Notes: generated by a model from the letters alone, not told the origin. Positions 18,760-27,370 are shown, numbered from the stretch's first letter. The stretch: 61,090 nucleotides of DNA from an uncultured Neomegalonema sp. (GCA_937995735.1 CALKIZ010000042.1:1-61090), one strand, 5' to 3'. Numbers and translations are program-made.

Positions 18760-20127
18760 ATGAGAGATATGGCCGTGATCTACTTGGTGAACGTGCTTCG
18801 GTTATTATTTCTGGCTGCGGTAATGTCGTTGCCTGTTGTGCCGCTTTCAAAAGCCGCTGATACGGAAACCGAGTTACGTGATTTCGTTCATGATCGGTTG
18901 GTTGATGCGGTTTTGCTTTATGATCAACAATTTAGAGTGGATGAAACCGGCCAGTATCTTGATGCCCTTCACCTGCATGGATTTTTTCAAGATCCAATGT
19001 CTTCAACTGCGTCGACCGGAATGGGCCTGATTGCTCTGGCAATAGGGGACGCGCTTGGGGTGGTTGAAGATGCGGAGGCGAAAGCGAAGACAACACTTTT
19101 ACATCTGCTGGGTCGCGGAGACACAAAACGCTTTTCCGTCGACCGTTCGAAGAATGGGTGGTTCCGTCATTGGTTCGATAGCAGAACTGGTACTGCGGCG
19201 GCTTGGAACCAGGATAAATTTTCGACGATAGATACTGCAATCCTCGGGGCAGGGGCTGCGATCTTACACAGCTATCTATCGAAAAAAGCTGAGGAGGCTG
19301 GTGAGCCGCTTCCGCGCGCCGCAGAGCTTGCCCGAGAACTGATCATGTCCGTTGATTGGACAACGGCGATACGCAATCCGAAACGTGGTTCGATCCATTT
19401 GGTTTTCTATGGACTTAATGAGCGCCCGACAGAGAATGTTGCTGCGATCCCATTTGATGAATATGCAATTTTACCCTGCATGGCGGCGAGTTACGAAAAG
19501 ATATTAGGCGTTAGCGGCGAGGCAACAAAGGCTTGGAAAAAGCGGTTCGATACGGCTGAAGATTTGCCGATGAGCGCTTACGAAAATTTCACATTACTCG
19601 GAAAGCCAAGAGGGTCGATCCCTTCGCATTTCACGCATCAATTCGCGTTTCATCTTTGTGGAACATATGCCAGCGATCCAGTTTTTCTTGATGAATTAGA
19701 AGAGTTGATGGCGGCGGATAAGCTGTCATTTGCTAAGTCTGGTGGCCCGGAGGCGCTGTGGGGTCTTGGGGCCGGGACGGAGTTGGTGTTCAATAAGGAT
19801 GATGTGATTGTAGGTCAACGCTATGCTGTCTCCCGTCTCAAGAAAAACGAACAGGGTACGGCGTCTCCTGCGATTATGGCGGGGTTTCTTGCAGTTGATG
19901 AAGACAGGGGCCGGACAGATATTCTGTCGGATTTGACAAGCCTTTGGGACGCGAAACAGTGCCGCTATGTGTATCGGGGTCTTAGGTTCATGTGGCGCTG
20001 TGCGCCCCGCGCCCCTGACAAGAGGGTAACACGGGTTGAAGGTGTTGATTTTTCAACATGGATGTTTGGCCTTGCTGCCGCACATCCAAAAATTGGTATC
20101 GAATTTTTTCAGCGCCACGCTTTTTGA
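18760..20127 (+). CDS. Exported GH144/glycoamylase-like protein
   Basis: A 455-aa protein with a signal peptide (cleavage near LSKAADT, residue 32). The pair NGWFRHWFDSRTG (residues about 132-144) and STIDTAILGAGA (155-166) corresponds to the conserved G-F-x-x-H-F-x-D and S-T-I-D-T-A blocks of the glycoamylase-like/GH144 family, whose characterised members act on beta-1,2-glucan. The fold would be an alpha/alpha toroid, in the periplasm. Catalytic residues are not assigned. The start is uncertain: ATG at 18760 has no clear ribosome-binding site, and ATG at 18769 follows a GAGAG. It stands alone, convergent with the oxidoreductase gene. Confidence 0.6.
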   Translation: MRDMAVIYLVNVLRLLFLAAVMSLPVVPLSKAADTETELRDFVHDRLVDAVLLYDQQFRVDETGQYLDALHLHGFFQDPMSSTASTGMGLIALAIGDALGVVEDAEAKAKTTLLHLLGRGDTKRFSVDRSKNGWFRHWFDSRTGTAAAWNQDKFSTIDTAILGAGAAILHSYLSKKAEEAGEPLPRAAELARELIMSVDWTTAIRNPKRGSIHLVFYGLNERPTENVAAIPFDEYAILPCMAASYEKILGVSGEATKAWKKRFDTAEDLPMSAYENFTLLGKPRGSIPSHFTHQFAFHLCGTYASDPVFLDELEELMAADKLSFAKSGGPEALWGLGAGTELVFNKDDVIVGQRYAVSRLKKNEQGTASPAIMAGFLAVDEDRGRTDILSDLTSLWDAKQCRYVYRGLRFMWRCAPRAPDKRVTRVEGVDFSTWMFGLAAAHPKIGIEFFQRHAF

Positions 20128-20147
20128 ACCGAGCAGCAATGAGTGCG

Positions 20148-21134
20148 CTATAACGCGGCCACTGCTTCGAGGATTTTGTCTGAAACATCGACGGGGCCGC
20201 CTTTGGCGCGGTTGGCATGGCGGCGTGCTCCGGGGAGGCGTGCGCCCTCCATATTTTCGATCTTACCGAGCAGCTTCTCACCATGGGCGAGGAAGTCTGC
20301 GCCCGCCGTTTTGCTGGGATCAATCGCCATGAGAAATTCGCCGCCGTTGAAAGGGCAACCGGGAACAGCGGTTTCTTTGGCTTCGAAGCTAAAAACTTCG
20401 CCAATCATTGCACCGGCCATTAGCTCGATCATCAGGGCAATCGCGGAGCCTTTATAGCCGCCGAACGCAAGCTGAACACCGCCATCAAGGATTGCTGTGC
20501 CGTCTGTCGTCGGGTTGCCGTCTTTATCCAGACCCGTGCCTTCGGGAACCGGATGCCCATCGCGGGCATGGATCATTACATCGCCGCGCGCAATCACAGA
20601 TGCAGCCTGATCAAAGGCGAGCACGCCGCCGCCTTCACGCGGCCAAGCAAACGCCATCGGGTTCGTGCCAAACAGAGCCTCGCGGCCACCGGCAGGTGCG
20701 ACATAGGGAACGGCGGCTGTAACAGCGAAGCCTACAAGTCCTTGCTCGGCCAACATTTCCACCTCGGGCCATAGCGCGGCGAAGTGGCGAATGCGGGTTA
20801 GACCGCACATGGCGATGCCTTGGTCCTTGGCGAGCTTTACGAGGGGGTCTTTGGCGCGCTCTAAGGCGAGCGGGGCAAAACCCTCCTGTCCGTGAACTTT
20901 AATAACGGAAGGGGCGACTTGCTCAATGGTTGGATCAGCCGCGCCGTTTGCGTCCCCCTCGCGCAAGCCTTTGATATAAGCGGGCAGGCGAAAAATGCCA
21001 TGAGATTGTGAGCCATCGCGTTCGGCGGCGGTTATCGTGCGCGAAACAGCGGCAGCGTTGGGCGCATCACAGCCATTATCCATCAGTGTCTTCTCACTGA
21101 GGGCATAGATTTCTTCAAGGGTCATTTTGGCCAT
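20148..21134 (-). CDS. Ldh-family oxidoreductase (malate/L-lactate dehydrogenase type 2)
   Basis: A 328-aa NAD(P)-dependent dehydrogenase of the YlbC/DpkA/AllD family, a fold unrelated to classical malate dehydrogenase. Visible family motifs are the SQSHGIFRLPAYIKGL block (residues about 42-57, containing the catalytic His), TNPMAFAWPR, and the GGYKGSAIALMIELMAG segment near the C-terminal half. Possible substrates in the family include malate, sulfolactate, ureidoglycolate and cyclic imino acids; sequence alone does not decide. GGAG lies about 8 nt before the ATG. It is followed on the same strand, after about 100 bp, by the CAP-domain gene's 3' end, so the two are not clearly an operon. Confidence 0.85.
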   Translation of the reverse strand: MAKMTLEEIYALSEKTLMDNGCDAPNAAAVSRTITAAERDGSQSHGIFRLPAYIKGLREGDANGAADPTIEQVAPSVIKVHGQEGFAPLALERAKDPLVKLAKDQGIAMCGLTRIRHFAALWPEVEMLAEQGLVGFAVTAAVPYVAPAGGREALFGTNPMAFAWPREGGGVLAFDQAASVIARGDVMIHARDGHPVPEGTGLDKDGNPTTDGTAILDGGVQLAFGGYKGSAIALMIELMAGAMIGEVFSFEAKETAVPGCPFNGGEFLMAIDPSKTAGADFLAHGEKLLGKIENMEGARLPGARRHANRAKGGPVDVSDKILEAVAAL

Positions 21135-21236
21135 GGGTCATGCTCCGCTTTACAGGGGATAGACCGTGGCGAGACAGGTGGGAAATTGCAAGAGAAGAAC
21201 ACCGCCAAAGACGATGCTCACGTCAGGCAGTCGCTT

Positions 21237-21794
21237 TTAACGTCTGCCGAAGAGCATTGCGACAACGATGCGTTCATTGCGGATCGCGGTTCCGACACCG
21301 GCAAGACGAAGATTTGGGTCTAAAATAGCTTCGCGGTGGCCTTCTTTGGAATTGAGCCAATCGAGCACAGCGCGGCGCACAGTTTCCTGATATTCCCACT
21401 CGATTTCGCCTTCGGCGGTCCAGAGGTTCTCGGCCACTTCAGAGAATTGGCGCACATTGGCTTCTTCAAGACGGGCCTGAAGGTCGCGTCCATCCGGTGC
21501 GAAGTGACCAAAGAAATCACCGGTAAGCATATCTCCAGCATAGGATCCCGCTACGAGACCTAGAGACGCATCCGCTTCCAAGGGCTTGAGGCCTTTATTC
21601 GTACGTTGCAGATTAATCGTCTTGAAAATGGATTTACTGACTCTCAGCGAATAATCGTAACTTGACTGACCCCATGGGCCTTGGCGGTCAGCGCCCGCTA
21701 TTGTCGAGACTAAAGTCGCCTGCTGCGCGCTTGCAACGGGTATTAGAGTTGCGATGGCAATGACGGCGGCGGTAAGCATTCGGAGAATCGACAC
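21237..21794 (-). CDS. Exported CAP/SCP-domain protein
   Basis: A 185-aa protein with a signal peptide (ILRMLTAAVIAIATLIPVAS, cleavage near SAQQ). GTG at 21794 is favoured since GGGAAG lies about 5 nt upstream; ATG at 21779 is an alternative. The CAP domain shows the usual order: N-terminal helix with NLQRTNKGLKPLEAD, GHFAPDGRDL with the conserved His, VAENLW, then SKEGHREAILDPNLRLAGVG, close to the canonical S-x-G-H-R-x-N-I-L box. CAP proteins are secreted and have varied roles; bacterial ones are mostly uncharacterised. It is upstream of the Ldh-family gene on the same strand. Confidence 0.85.
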   Translation of the reverse strand: MSILRMLTAAVIAIATLIPVASAQQATLVSTIAGADRQGPWGQSSYDYSLRVSKSIFKTINLQRTNKGLKPLEADASLGLVAGSYAGDMLTGDFFGHFAPDGRDLQARLEEANVRQFSEVAENLWTAEGEIEWEYQETVRRAVLDWLNSKEGHREAILDPNLRLAGVGTAIRNERIVVAMLFGRR

Positions 21795-21963
21795 AGGGGC
21801 TTCCCTTAAATCAGAACAGTTTTCGTGAGTGTGCGTTGGTATGGTTATCAATTCCTTAACTAAAGCACTTTGCGTTTACATCGAGGCATTAATGGATCGA
21901 AAGGCATGCACTCTTGGCATGGCTCTCGATTCAGCCTTAACGCAATGTGTTCTAAGTCGCAAA

Positions 21964-22335
21964 TCACGACAATCGGAATTGTCCCGGTGCAATGGGAACC
22001 CATGCTTCAACCGCTGCGGTTGCGATGATGTTTGTCTGTCCGAGGGAGGGATGATCGACGTTTAAGCCCCCTTTTCGAGCCGTAACGGTCGCAATGCCGC
22101 GCGGTAGGGAGGCCGCAACCGCCTCTGTGTCGACTTTCTCAGGGTGTTGAACGCCGATTGTAACCCGGACCTCCATATCTTTGTGATCAAGGTCCAAGCT
22201 GCGAAACAGCAATAAAGAAGAATGATGCAGCGCGTCTTGGACGGCGCGGTTTGCCGCTTTGGTGTAGTCTTCGCCGTAAAGATCGTTGCCCGTGCCCATT
22301 TCAAGGATAATGCGGCGTAGTTTGGTATCAGCCAT
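21964..22335 (-). CDS. Lin0512-family protein (second paralogue)
   Basis: A 123-aa soluble protein of the conserved Lin0512 family of unknown function. Key shared features with its upstream paralogue are EMGTGNDLYGEDYTKAA near the N-terminus, a central ALHHSSL block, and VTIGVQHPEKVDTEAV. Its ATG overlaps the stop of the upstream copy by one base (TAATG), so the two are translationally coupled and probably form a hetero-oligomer. It is the last gene of the hydrolase/dehydratase/Lin0512 operon. No signal peptide or membrane segment is present. Confidence 0.8.
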   Translation of the reverse strand: MADTKLRRIILEMGTGNDLYGEDYTKAANRAVQDALHHSSLLLFRSLDLDHKDMEVRVTIGVQHPEKVDTEAVAASLPRGIATVTARKGGLNVDHPSLGQTNIIATAAVEAWVPIAPGQFRLS

Positions 22336-22682
22336 TACGCGGCCTCCATATCAAAGCTGACCGTCACGGCGGCATTGGCGATTACTGTAAATTTCGTGCT
22401 GTCTTCGCTTGGGACGTCCAAGCCGCCTTCGACCGCTTCAACGGTGGCAGTTCCATAAGGCAGGATGGCGGCGACTGCGGTTTTATCAACGGTATCCGGT
22501 TGCGCGACGCCGATTTTCACATGCACGTGCATGGCTTCGCGCGGGAAACCAAAAGCATCAGCCATATTGAGCGAGTTATGCCAGAGGGCATCTTTCAAGG
22601 CGCGAATGGCTGCTTTGGTGTGATCACCGCCTTGCAGGTCGGTACCCATACCGAATTCGACGGCAACAGGAGTGAGAGGCAT
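22335..22682 (-). CDS. Lin0512-family protein (first paralogue)
   Basis: A 115-aa soluble protein with EFGMGTDLQGGDHTKAA, ALWHNSL and VKIGVAQPDTVDKTAV, all aligned to blocks in the adjacent paralogue. The function of the family is unknown. The conserved G-T-D-L-x-G-x-D/H-x-T-K-A-A motif with acidic, His and Lys residues could be a ligand or metal site. The gene starts 1 nt after the stop of the PLP enzyme gene, which ties it to amino-acid or amine metabolism by context only. Confidence 0.8.
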   Translation of the reverse strand: MPLTPVAVEFGMGTDLQGGDHTKAAIRALKDALWHNSLNMADAFGFPREAMHVHVKIGVAQPDTVDKTAVAAILPYGTATVEAVEGGLDVPSEDSTKFTVIANAAVTVSFDMEAA

Positions 22683-22683
22683 A

Positions 22684-23679
22684 TTAGTCTTCCAATTTGG
22701 TCAGAGCGCGCTCGAAAATGGTGCGGTCCACATTGCCGCCCGATGCTGTCACGATCACTGCATCGCCGTCGATAGCCTCTTTGCGAAAAAGAGCGGCGGC
22801 GAGGGCGGCGGCTCCGCCCGGTTCAACAACAATACGCAACCACCGCCATGCTAGGGCCATTGCGGAGAGGGCTTCTTCGTCTGACACTGCCAAGCCGGGT
22901 CCAAACAGTCTTTGGCCGATGGGAAAAGTCAGATCGCCGGGAGTGGGGGTCAGGATTGCGTCTTGGATCGAGCCGGACATCTGTTCGTTGACAACGCGCT
23001 CTCCCGCGATGAGGGAGCGTCCGAAATCATCGAAGTTTTCCGGTTCTGCGGGGCGCACCCGAAGCCCCGGCGCGTGGGCTTCAACGGCCAAAGCAACACC
23101 GGCACTCAATCCGCCACCGGAACAACAGACGATAAAATCAGCTTTTTCCACGCCTAAAGCGCGGGCTTGGTCCGCCACTTCGAGGCCGATGGTTCCTTGG
23201 CCCGAAATGACGTAGCGGTCGTCATAGGGCCTGACGAGGGTAAGACCGCGCTCTTCGGAGAGTGTCGCGCCGATTTCTTCGCGGCTTTCATTATCGCGGT
23301 CATAGAGGATGACTTCAGCACCGTACCCGCGTGTGGCTTCGATTTTTGCGGAGGGTGCATCTTTTGGCATGATGATGACAGCGGGTGTGCCGCGTAGCTG
23401 GGCCGAATGAGCCACGGCTTGGGCATGGTTGCCGGACGAAAAGGCGACGACGCCGCGCTTTAACTCATCATCGTTCAGTAGAGACAACCGGCTCCATGCA
23501 CCGCGAAATTTGAAAGACCCTGTTCGTTGCAGGCATTCAGCCTTTACCAAGACTCGGCGACCGGCGACCTGATTGATTTGAGGAGCTTCCAGCAGAGGCG
23601 TGAGCCGTGAAACACTGTCGAGGCGCTGGGCCGCATCGCGGATGTCGTTGATGTCAGGAGCAATGCTTGCGTTGGTCAT
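22684..23679 (-). CDS. Threonine/serine dehydratase-like PLP enzyme
   Basis: A 331-aa fold-type II PLP enzyme. The Schiff-base lysine is in TGSFKFRGA (about residue 57), followed by the SSGNHAQAVA block that holds the substrate carboxylate and the CCSGGGLSAG phosphate-binding loop. A serine/threonine-like ASGGN lies near the C-terminus. There is no ACT regulatory domain, so it resembles catabolic threonine dehydratase, serine racemase or EutB-type enzymes. It begins 2 nt after the hydrolase stop and is followed 1 nt later by two Lin0512 genes. The specific substrate is not readable; the context suggests a dedicated small pathway. Confidence 0.88.
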   Translation of the reverse strand: MTNASIAPDINDIRDAAQRLDSVSRLTPLLEAPQINQVAGRRVLVKAECLQRTGSFKFRGAWSRLSLLNDDELKRGVVAFSSGNHAQAVAHSAQLRGTPAVIIMPKDAPSAKIEATRGYGAEVILYDRDNESREEIGATLSEERGLTLVRPYDDRYVISGQGTIGLEVADQARALGVEKADFIVCCSGGGLSAGVALAVEAHAPGLRVRPAEPENFDDFGRSLIAGERVVNEQMSGSIQDAILTPTPGDLTFPIGQRLFGPGLAVSDEEALSAMALAWRWLRIVVEPGGAAALAAALFRKEAIDGDAVIVTASGGNVDRTIFERALTKLED

Positions 23680-23681
23680 TC

Positions 23682-24554
23682 TTATGCTGCCTTCACATCT
23701 AATATGCTGATGAGTTTTTGAATGGCTGCAAGCGATTCTGGTTCATCAAGGAAAGGAACATGGCCGCGATTTTTGACCGTTACGGCTGTTAGGTCCGGTT
23801 TGGCGCGGCGCATTTCATCTACTGTTTTTGCCGAGAGTAAATCTGAGTTTTCACCGCGTAATACCAACGTTGGTATCTCTAATACTGCCCGAAATTGTGG
23901 CCACATTTCCGGGACGGGTTCGGTATTTTCCAGAGCGGCATCCCGCAGAGCGAGATCATAATCGAGAACCGGCTTTCCATCTTTTTCGTTAAACGTGCGT
24001 TCCGCCCATGCGCGCCATTCAGCCTCGCTCAAATGAGGAAAGTCTTTTGCGTTACCAGCTTTCATAGCGGCGATTGCATCGTCCCAAGTTTCAAGCGGTT
24101 CCGGCACAATGCCGAGGTAATCGGTAATGCGTTCTAAGCCCTTGGGTTCTAAAACTGGACCAATATCATTGAGCACAACGCCAGCAATCATTGATGGCCG
24201 CACACTGCAAAGAATCATCGCAGCCAAACCACCGCGCGATGTGCCGAGGAGTAGACAAGGGCGATCAAACTCTGCTGACATCAGCGAAAGAATGTCGCCG
24301 ACTTCGATGACGAGATTGTAGTTCTTGAAGTCCGGATCGTAGTCCGAACGTCCGCGTCCACGCGCATCGAGTGCAATGACACGCCGGGTTGGTGCGAGGA
24401 GAGTTGCAAGCGCGTGAAAATCTTTTGCGTTTCGGGTTAACCCCGGAAGGCATAAAACCGGCGTTGCGTTTGAAATCCGCGATCCATACTCGCGAAACGC
24501 CAGTGTAAGGCCGTCACTCGTGCGGAGCGTCCCGTTTCGAAAACCTGTCTCCAC
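23682..24554 (-). CDS. Alpha/beta hydrolase
   Basis: A 290-aa cytoplasmic hydrolase. The GTG start is preceded by GAGGGA. The oxyanion-hole motif is CLPGLTRNAKDF, the nucleophile elbow is LGTSRGGLAA (Ser in G-T-S-R-G), and the terminal His is in KNRGHVPFLDEPE. The LDARGRGRSDYD block is typical of the epoxide-hydrolase/haloperoxidase-like subgroup. It is the first gene of a four-gene operon with the PLP enzyme and two Lin0512 proteins (gaps of 2 and 1 nt, then a 1-nt overlap), so it probably acts on a substrate or product of that pathway. The 116 bp before it separate it from the AAA operon. Confidence 0.87.
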   Translation of the reverse strand: METGFRNGTLRTSDGLTLAFREYGSRISNATPVLCLPGLTRNAKDFHALATLLAPTRRVIALDARGRGRSDYDPDFKNYNLVIEVGDILSLMSAEFDRPCLLLGTSRGGLAAMILCSVRPSMIAGVVLNDIGPVLEPKGLERITDYLGIVPEPLETWDDAIAAMKAGNAKDFPHLSEAEWRAWAERTFNEKDGKPVLDYDLALRDAALENTEPVPEMWPQFRAVLEIPTLVLRGENSDLLSAKTVDEMRRAKPDLTAVTVKNRGHVPFLDEPESLAAIQKLISILDVKAA

Positions 24555-24670
24555 CAGTTTGTATCCCTCGTCCCGCTGTTTGTAAGCGCGAGTCAGCCCC
24601 GGAGAGCTAACGACTTACGGATTACAGTTTGCCCGTGCAGCGGAGGCGGCGCAACCGGCGTCGAAAATTT

Positions 24671-25243
24671 TTATCGACGGCAGGTGGGGTCAGCTTTGCC
24701 TACTTTAGCACCAATCCGCGAGAGATCGCGGGAAAACAGGATGTGGGACACCCGGTCTGTGACGTTTTCGCGGTGTACGATTTCAAACGCCCAAAACTTG
24801 GATTTTCTAGTCGTATCAAATTCGGAGTTTGTGAAAAGAACATACTCCGCAGGAACGGTGAGCGTTTCGTTTTCGCCCATCTCCAGACGCGCCTTTACGA
24901 GCCATTCGGCTGTCATCGGTTCCGTTTTTTCATCAATCTGATACCCGGTATCCGTCAATGAAAAGACGCTATTTTCTTTGGCGATAACCTCACTGTAAGT
25001 GCCGGATCGACGGTTGGCTGACCGGAAACGAACCATGTCGCCAACGCAAAAATCCGCACCGACTTGGCGTAGATACATAGTGCGTGTCTCAAGACCGTCG
25101 GCTGTTTTTGTCAAATTTGTTCGAACGTAATCAACACGCTGATTTAAGAGAAACAAGACAATGAAAAACAGGAGGTACGGGACTAGGCCCCGTATCGTTT
25201 CATTCGCGCGCCAGCTTTGCTCTTTTTCTATGAGAGAAGCCAT
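24671..25243 (-). CDS. Signal-peptidase-I-like membrane protein, apparently lacking catalytic residues
   Basis: A 190-aa protein with one N-terminal transmembrane helix (about 17-34) and a periplasmic domain. Its C-terminal half follows the conserved S26 boxes: VPAEYVLFTNSEFDTTRKS and FWAF (130-153) align with the VP..Y..MGDN.DNS.DSR.WGF box of LepB, and LSRIG (174-178) with the same string in E. coli LepB. GDMVRF (68-73) fits box C. The catalytic Ser of the SM motif appears as Thr55-Met56, and the box D Lys position reads Tyr83-Ser-Glu. It may therefore be a pseudo-peptidase that binds substrates. It is the last gene of the AAA-TPR operon (GAGGG before ATG, 7-nt gap). The alignment was made by eye. 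Confidence 0.6.
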   Translation of the reverse strand: MASLIEKEQSWRANETIRGLVPYLLFFIVLFLLNQRVDYVRTNLTKTADGLETRTMYLRQVGADFCVGDMVRFRSANRRSGTYSEVIAKENSVFSLTDTGYQIDEKTEPMTAEWLVKARLEMGENETLTVPAEYVLFTNSEFDTTRKSKFWAFEIVHRENVTDRVSHILFSRDLSRIGAKVGKADPTCRR

Positions 25244-25250
25244 TATTCCC

Positions 25251-26195
25251 TCAGTATTTCTTCAACGAAACGGACTTCTTCCGTTGGGAAAACTTATTGT
25301 AAATTGCCGGGACTGTCACAAAAACTAATAGCGCAATCCATCCAATCACGATCAGGGTTCGTATGGAATTTAATTCGAATCCTGTAAGGACAATCACCAC
25401 GCTGAAGGCAATGTTATAAAAATCCAAGCCAATCAGGACGATGGGAATAAGAATTACCCAAGCCCCTATCCTGCCCACGAGTGAGTCAAAGCCATAAAAG
25501 ATTGCAAGAATTAAGGTCAGCAAGAAGAACGGCGGAAAGTACATCAACCAGCTTGCCTTGATGAGCAGAGCCATACGGCGGTTTGACGGGTCTGCAGCAA
25601 GCGCAAGGCGGGCGTATTTTCTGGCGGTTCCGGGTCTGGCTAGTTGGAAGTAATTTGTCGCCATCGTTGCATTCAGCTCGGGATCATTCGGAAATTCCGG
25701 GTGCGCCTGCTCCATCAAGCGTCTGGCGCGAAAAATATCGTCGATGCGGTGATGAGCCATGCCGAGGTCTTTGAGCATCGCCGGATTGTCATTTCCGTGG
25801 CCGTACTCTTGGAGTTTTTTGCTGACAGATTTGGTTTTGCCGGATGCTGCATCTATTTGCAGGTCCATCATCTCAATGCGCTGACTCATAAATGGAAAGT
25901 CTGTTTTGAAGCGGTCGCGAATTTTACGGGCTTCGCGCTTTTTTCCCGCTTTCATTAACGCTTCAAATTCCGAGTTTCGTAGCCCTGCGTTTTGAGGGTT
26001 TTCGGCTAGGATTTGCCGCACGAGTTTTAGGGCTTCTTTCGGCTTTTTGGCTTCGATTTCTATATCGACGCGAAGCTGCCATGCATTGATGTTTTTCGGG
26101 TCTTCGTCCAGCGCTTTTCTGACAATACGCCGTGCGCCATCGAAGTTTTCCGCTTTCAATAACGCACGCGCCGTATTGAGAGACGCGCTGCTCAT
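25251..26195 (-). CDS. TPR protein with C-terminal transmembrane helices
   Basis: A 314-aa protein. Residues 1 to about 205 form helical hairpins of TPR type (for example NFDGARRIVRKALDEDPKN and later RPGTARKYARLALAADPSN). Hydrophobic segments follow at about 209-235, 241-272 and 279-299, and the chain ends with a Lys-rich cytoplasmic tail. The TPR part should face the cytosol and could dock the AAA ATPase encoded just upstream, whose stop overlaps this start by four bases (ATGA). The downstream gene encodes a membrane protein like signal peptidase. The three are best read as parts of one membrane complex; no function is known to me. Confidence 0.75.
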   Translation of the reverse strand: MSSASLNTARALLKAENFDGARRIVRKALDEDPKNINAWQLRVDIEIEAKKPKEALKLVRQILAENPQNAGLRNSEFEALMKAGKKREARKIRDRFKTDFPFMSQRIEMMDLQIDAASGKTKSVSKKLQEYGHGNDNPAMLKDLGMAHHRIDDIFRARRLMEQAHPEFPNDPELNATMATNYFQLARPGTARKYARLALAADPSNRRMALLIKASWLMYFPPFFLLTLILAIFYGFDSLVGRIGAWVILIPIVLIGLDFYNIAFSVVIVLTGFELNSIRTLIVIGWIALLVFVTVPAIYNKFSQRKKSVSLKKY

Positions 26196-27370
26196 TTTGC
26201 GTATTTTTTCAGGAACGCAGCGAGGTCGTCATACATACCGCTTTCATTGGCATATTCTGCAAAGCTGCGGGCTTGGCCGAGCCACTCGCCGACAGAAGAT
26301 TTTATTTCCTTGAAGGCTTCAGCGAATTGCTCGTTTGACAGAGGTGACAGGGTATCGACCGAGTCGCTGTCCTCGATGGCAATGTCGATGGCCGTATCCA
26401 CCAAAGCGGACAGGTCAGCGCCGGAAAAGCCGCTGCTTTTGTCGATGATTTTATCGATGTTCAAATCGGGAGACGTGGGGCGATCATCGAGTAGGGTTTT
26501 GAGAATGAACTTCCGCGCCACTTTATCAGGTGGCGGTACGAAGATTGCGCGATCAAATCGACCGGGGCGGCGGAATGCCGAGTCTAGTGACCACGGTACG
26601 TTCGTTGCGCCGAGGAACAGCATCCCCTCGTTGTTTTCGCTAAAGCCGTCCATCTCGGTCAACAGGGCAGAGACGGTGGTGTTGATTTTGGCTGCGCCGT
26701 CAAACTGCCTGCGCTGTGCGAGGGCTTCTACCTCGTCAAAGAACAGCACAACGGGCCGCGAGGCGCGGGCGTCTGCAAAGATTTGGGCGATGCGCTTTTC
26801 GGCATTACCGATATATTGATCGAGGACATCCGCTGCGCGCACGTCATAGAAATGCGCATTACATTCTGTCGCCAAAGCCCGTGCCAGCATGGTCTTGCCG
26901 CATCCCGGCGGTCCATACATCAACACGCCGCCGCCTGCTTTACGCTTGAACCTGTCGAACAAGGCTTTCTTGTTCTGGAACGGGTTGATGATCTTTCGGC
27001 GAACCTGTTTTTTGACTTCTTCCAAGCCGCCAATATCGTTGAAGGTGATGCCGGTTGGTTTTTTGGCCGGCAGAATGGTTTGCTTTTTCGTGAGGCTATA
27101 GACGTTTGAGGCAGCCTCGGGTTCTTGAGGCTTCCAGCGCGCGGCTTCTTCTGCTGCTTCTGCGCCGATGAGCAATTCAGCCGCTTTGTCGCGGAGGCTT
27201 TCATCAGTGATGGTCTCGGGGTCAATCTGCGCGATGGCATCAACCACGATGCTGCTGTCCGGTACATTCTCTAGTAAAATCAGAGCAGCCCGAAAGCTGC
27301 CCTCAGCTTTCGGGTTTTGGATGGTCAGATCGAGAAGCGATTGAATGTCGCTGCTGACTTTTCGATGCAT
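26192..27370 (-). CDS. AAA ATPase of Vps4/p97/FtsH-like type
   Basis: A 392-aa cytoplasmic ATPase. Residues 1-100 are helical and of unknown type. The AAA core has Walker A GPPGCGKT (153-160), a pore-loop aromatic in LDQYIGNAEKR (Tyr186), Walker B VVLFFDEVEAL (207-217), sensor 1 GATN (254-257) and two arginine fingers in RRPGRFD (267-273). The C-terminal helix with ANESGMYDDL resembles Vps4-like ATPases. It should form a hexamer that threads or remodels proteins. It has no protease domain, unlike FtsH, and is followed by a TPR membrane protein (4-nt overlap) and a signal-peptidase-like protein, which suggests membrane-linked protein extraction. Confidence 0.88.
   Translation of the reverse strand: MHRKVSSDIQSLLDLTIQNPKAEGSFRAALILLENVPDSSIVVDAIAQIDPETITDESLRDKAAELLIGAEAAEEAARWKPQEPEAASNVYSLTKKQTILPAKKPTGITFNDIGGLEEVKKQVRRKIINPFQNKKALFDRFKRKAGGGVLMYGPPGCGKTMLARALATECNAHFYDVRAADVLDQYIGNAEKRIAQIFADARASRPVVLFFDEVEALAQRRQFDGAAKINTTVSALLTEMDGFSENNEGMLFLGATNVPWSLDSAFRRPGRFDRAIFVPPPDKVARKFILKTLLDDRPTSPDLNIDKIIDKSSGFSGADLSALVDTAIDIAIEDSDSVDTLSPLSNEQFAEAFKEIKSSVGEWLGQARSFAEYANESGMYDDLAAFLKKYAK

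Noticed and set aside
18654-18860. A 68-aa frame upstream of the GH144-like gene
   Set aside because: It overlaps the real gene in another frame, and its start has no ribosome-binding site.
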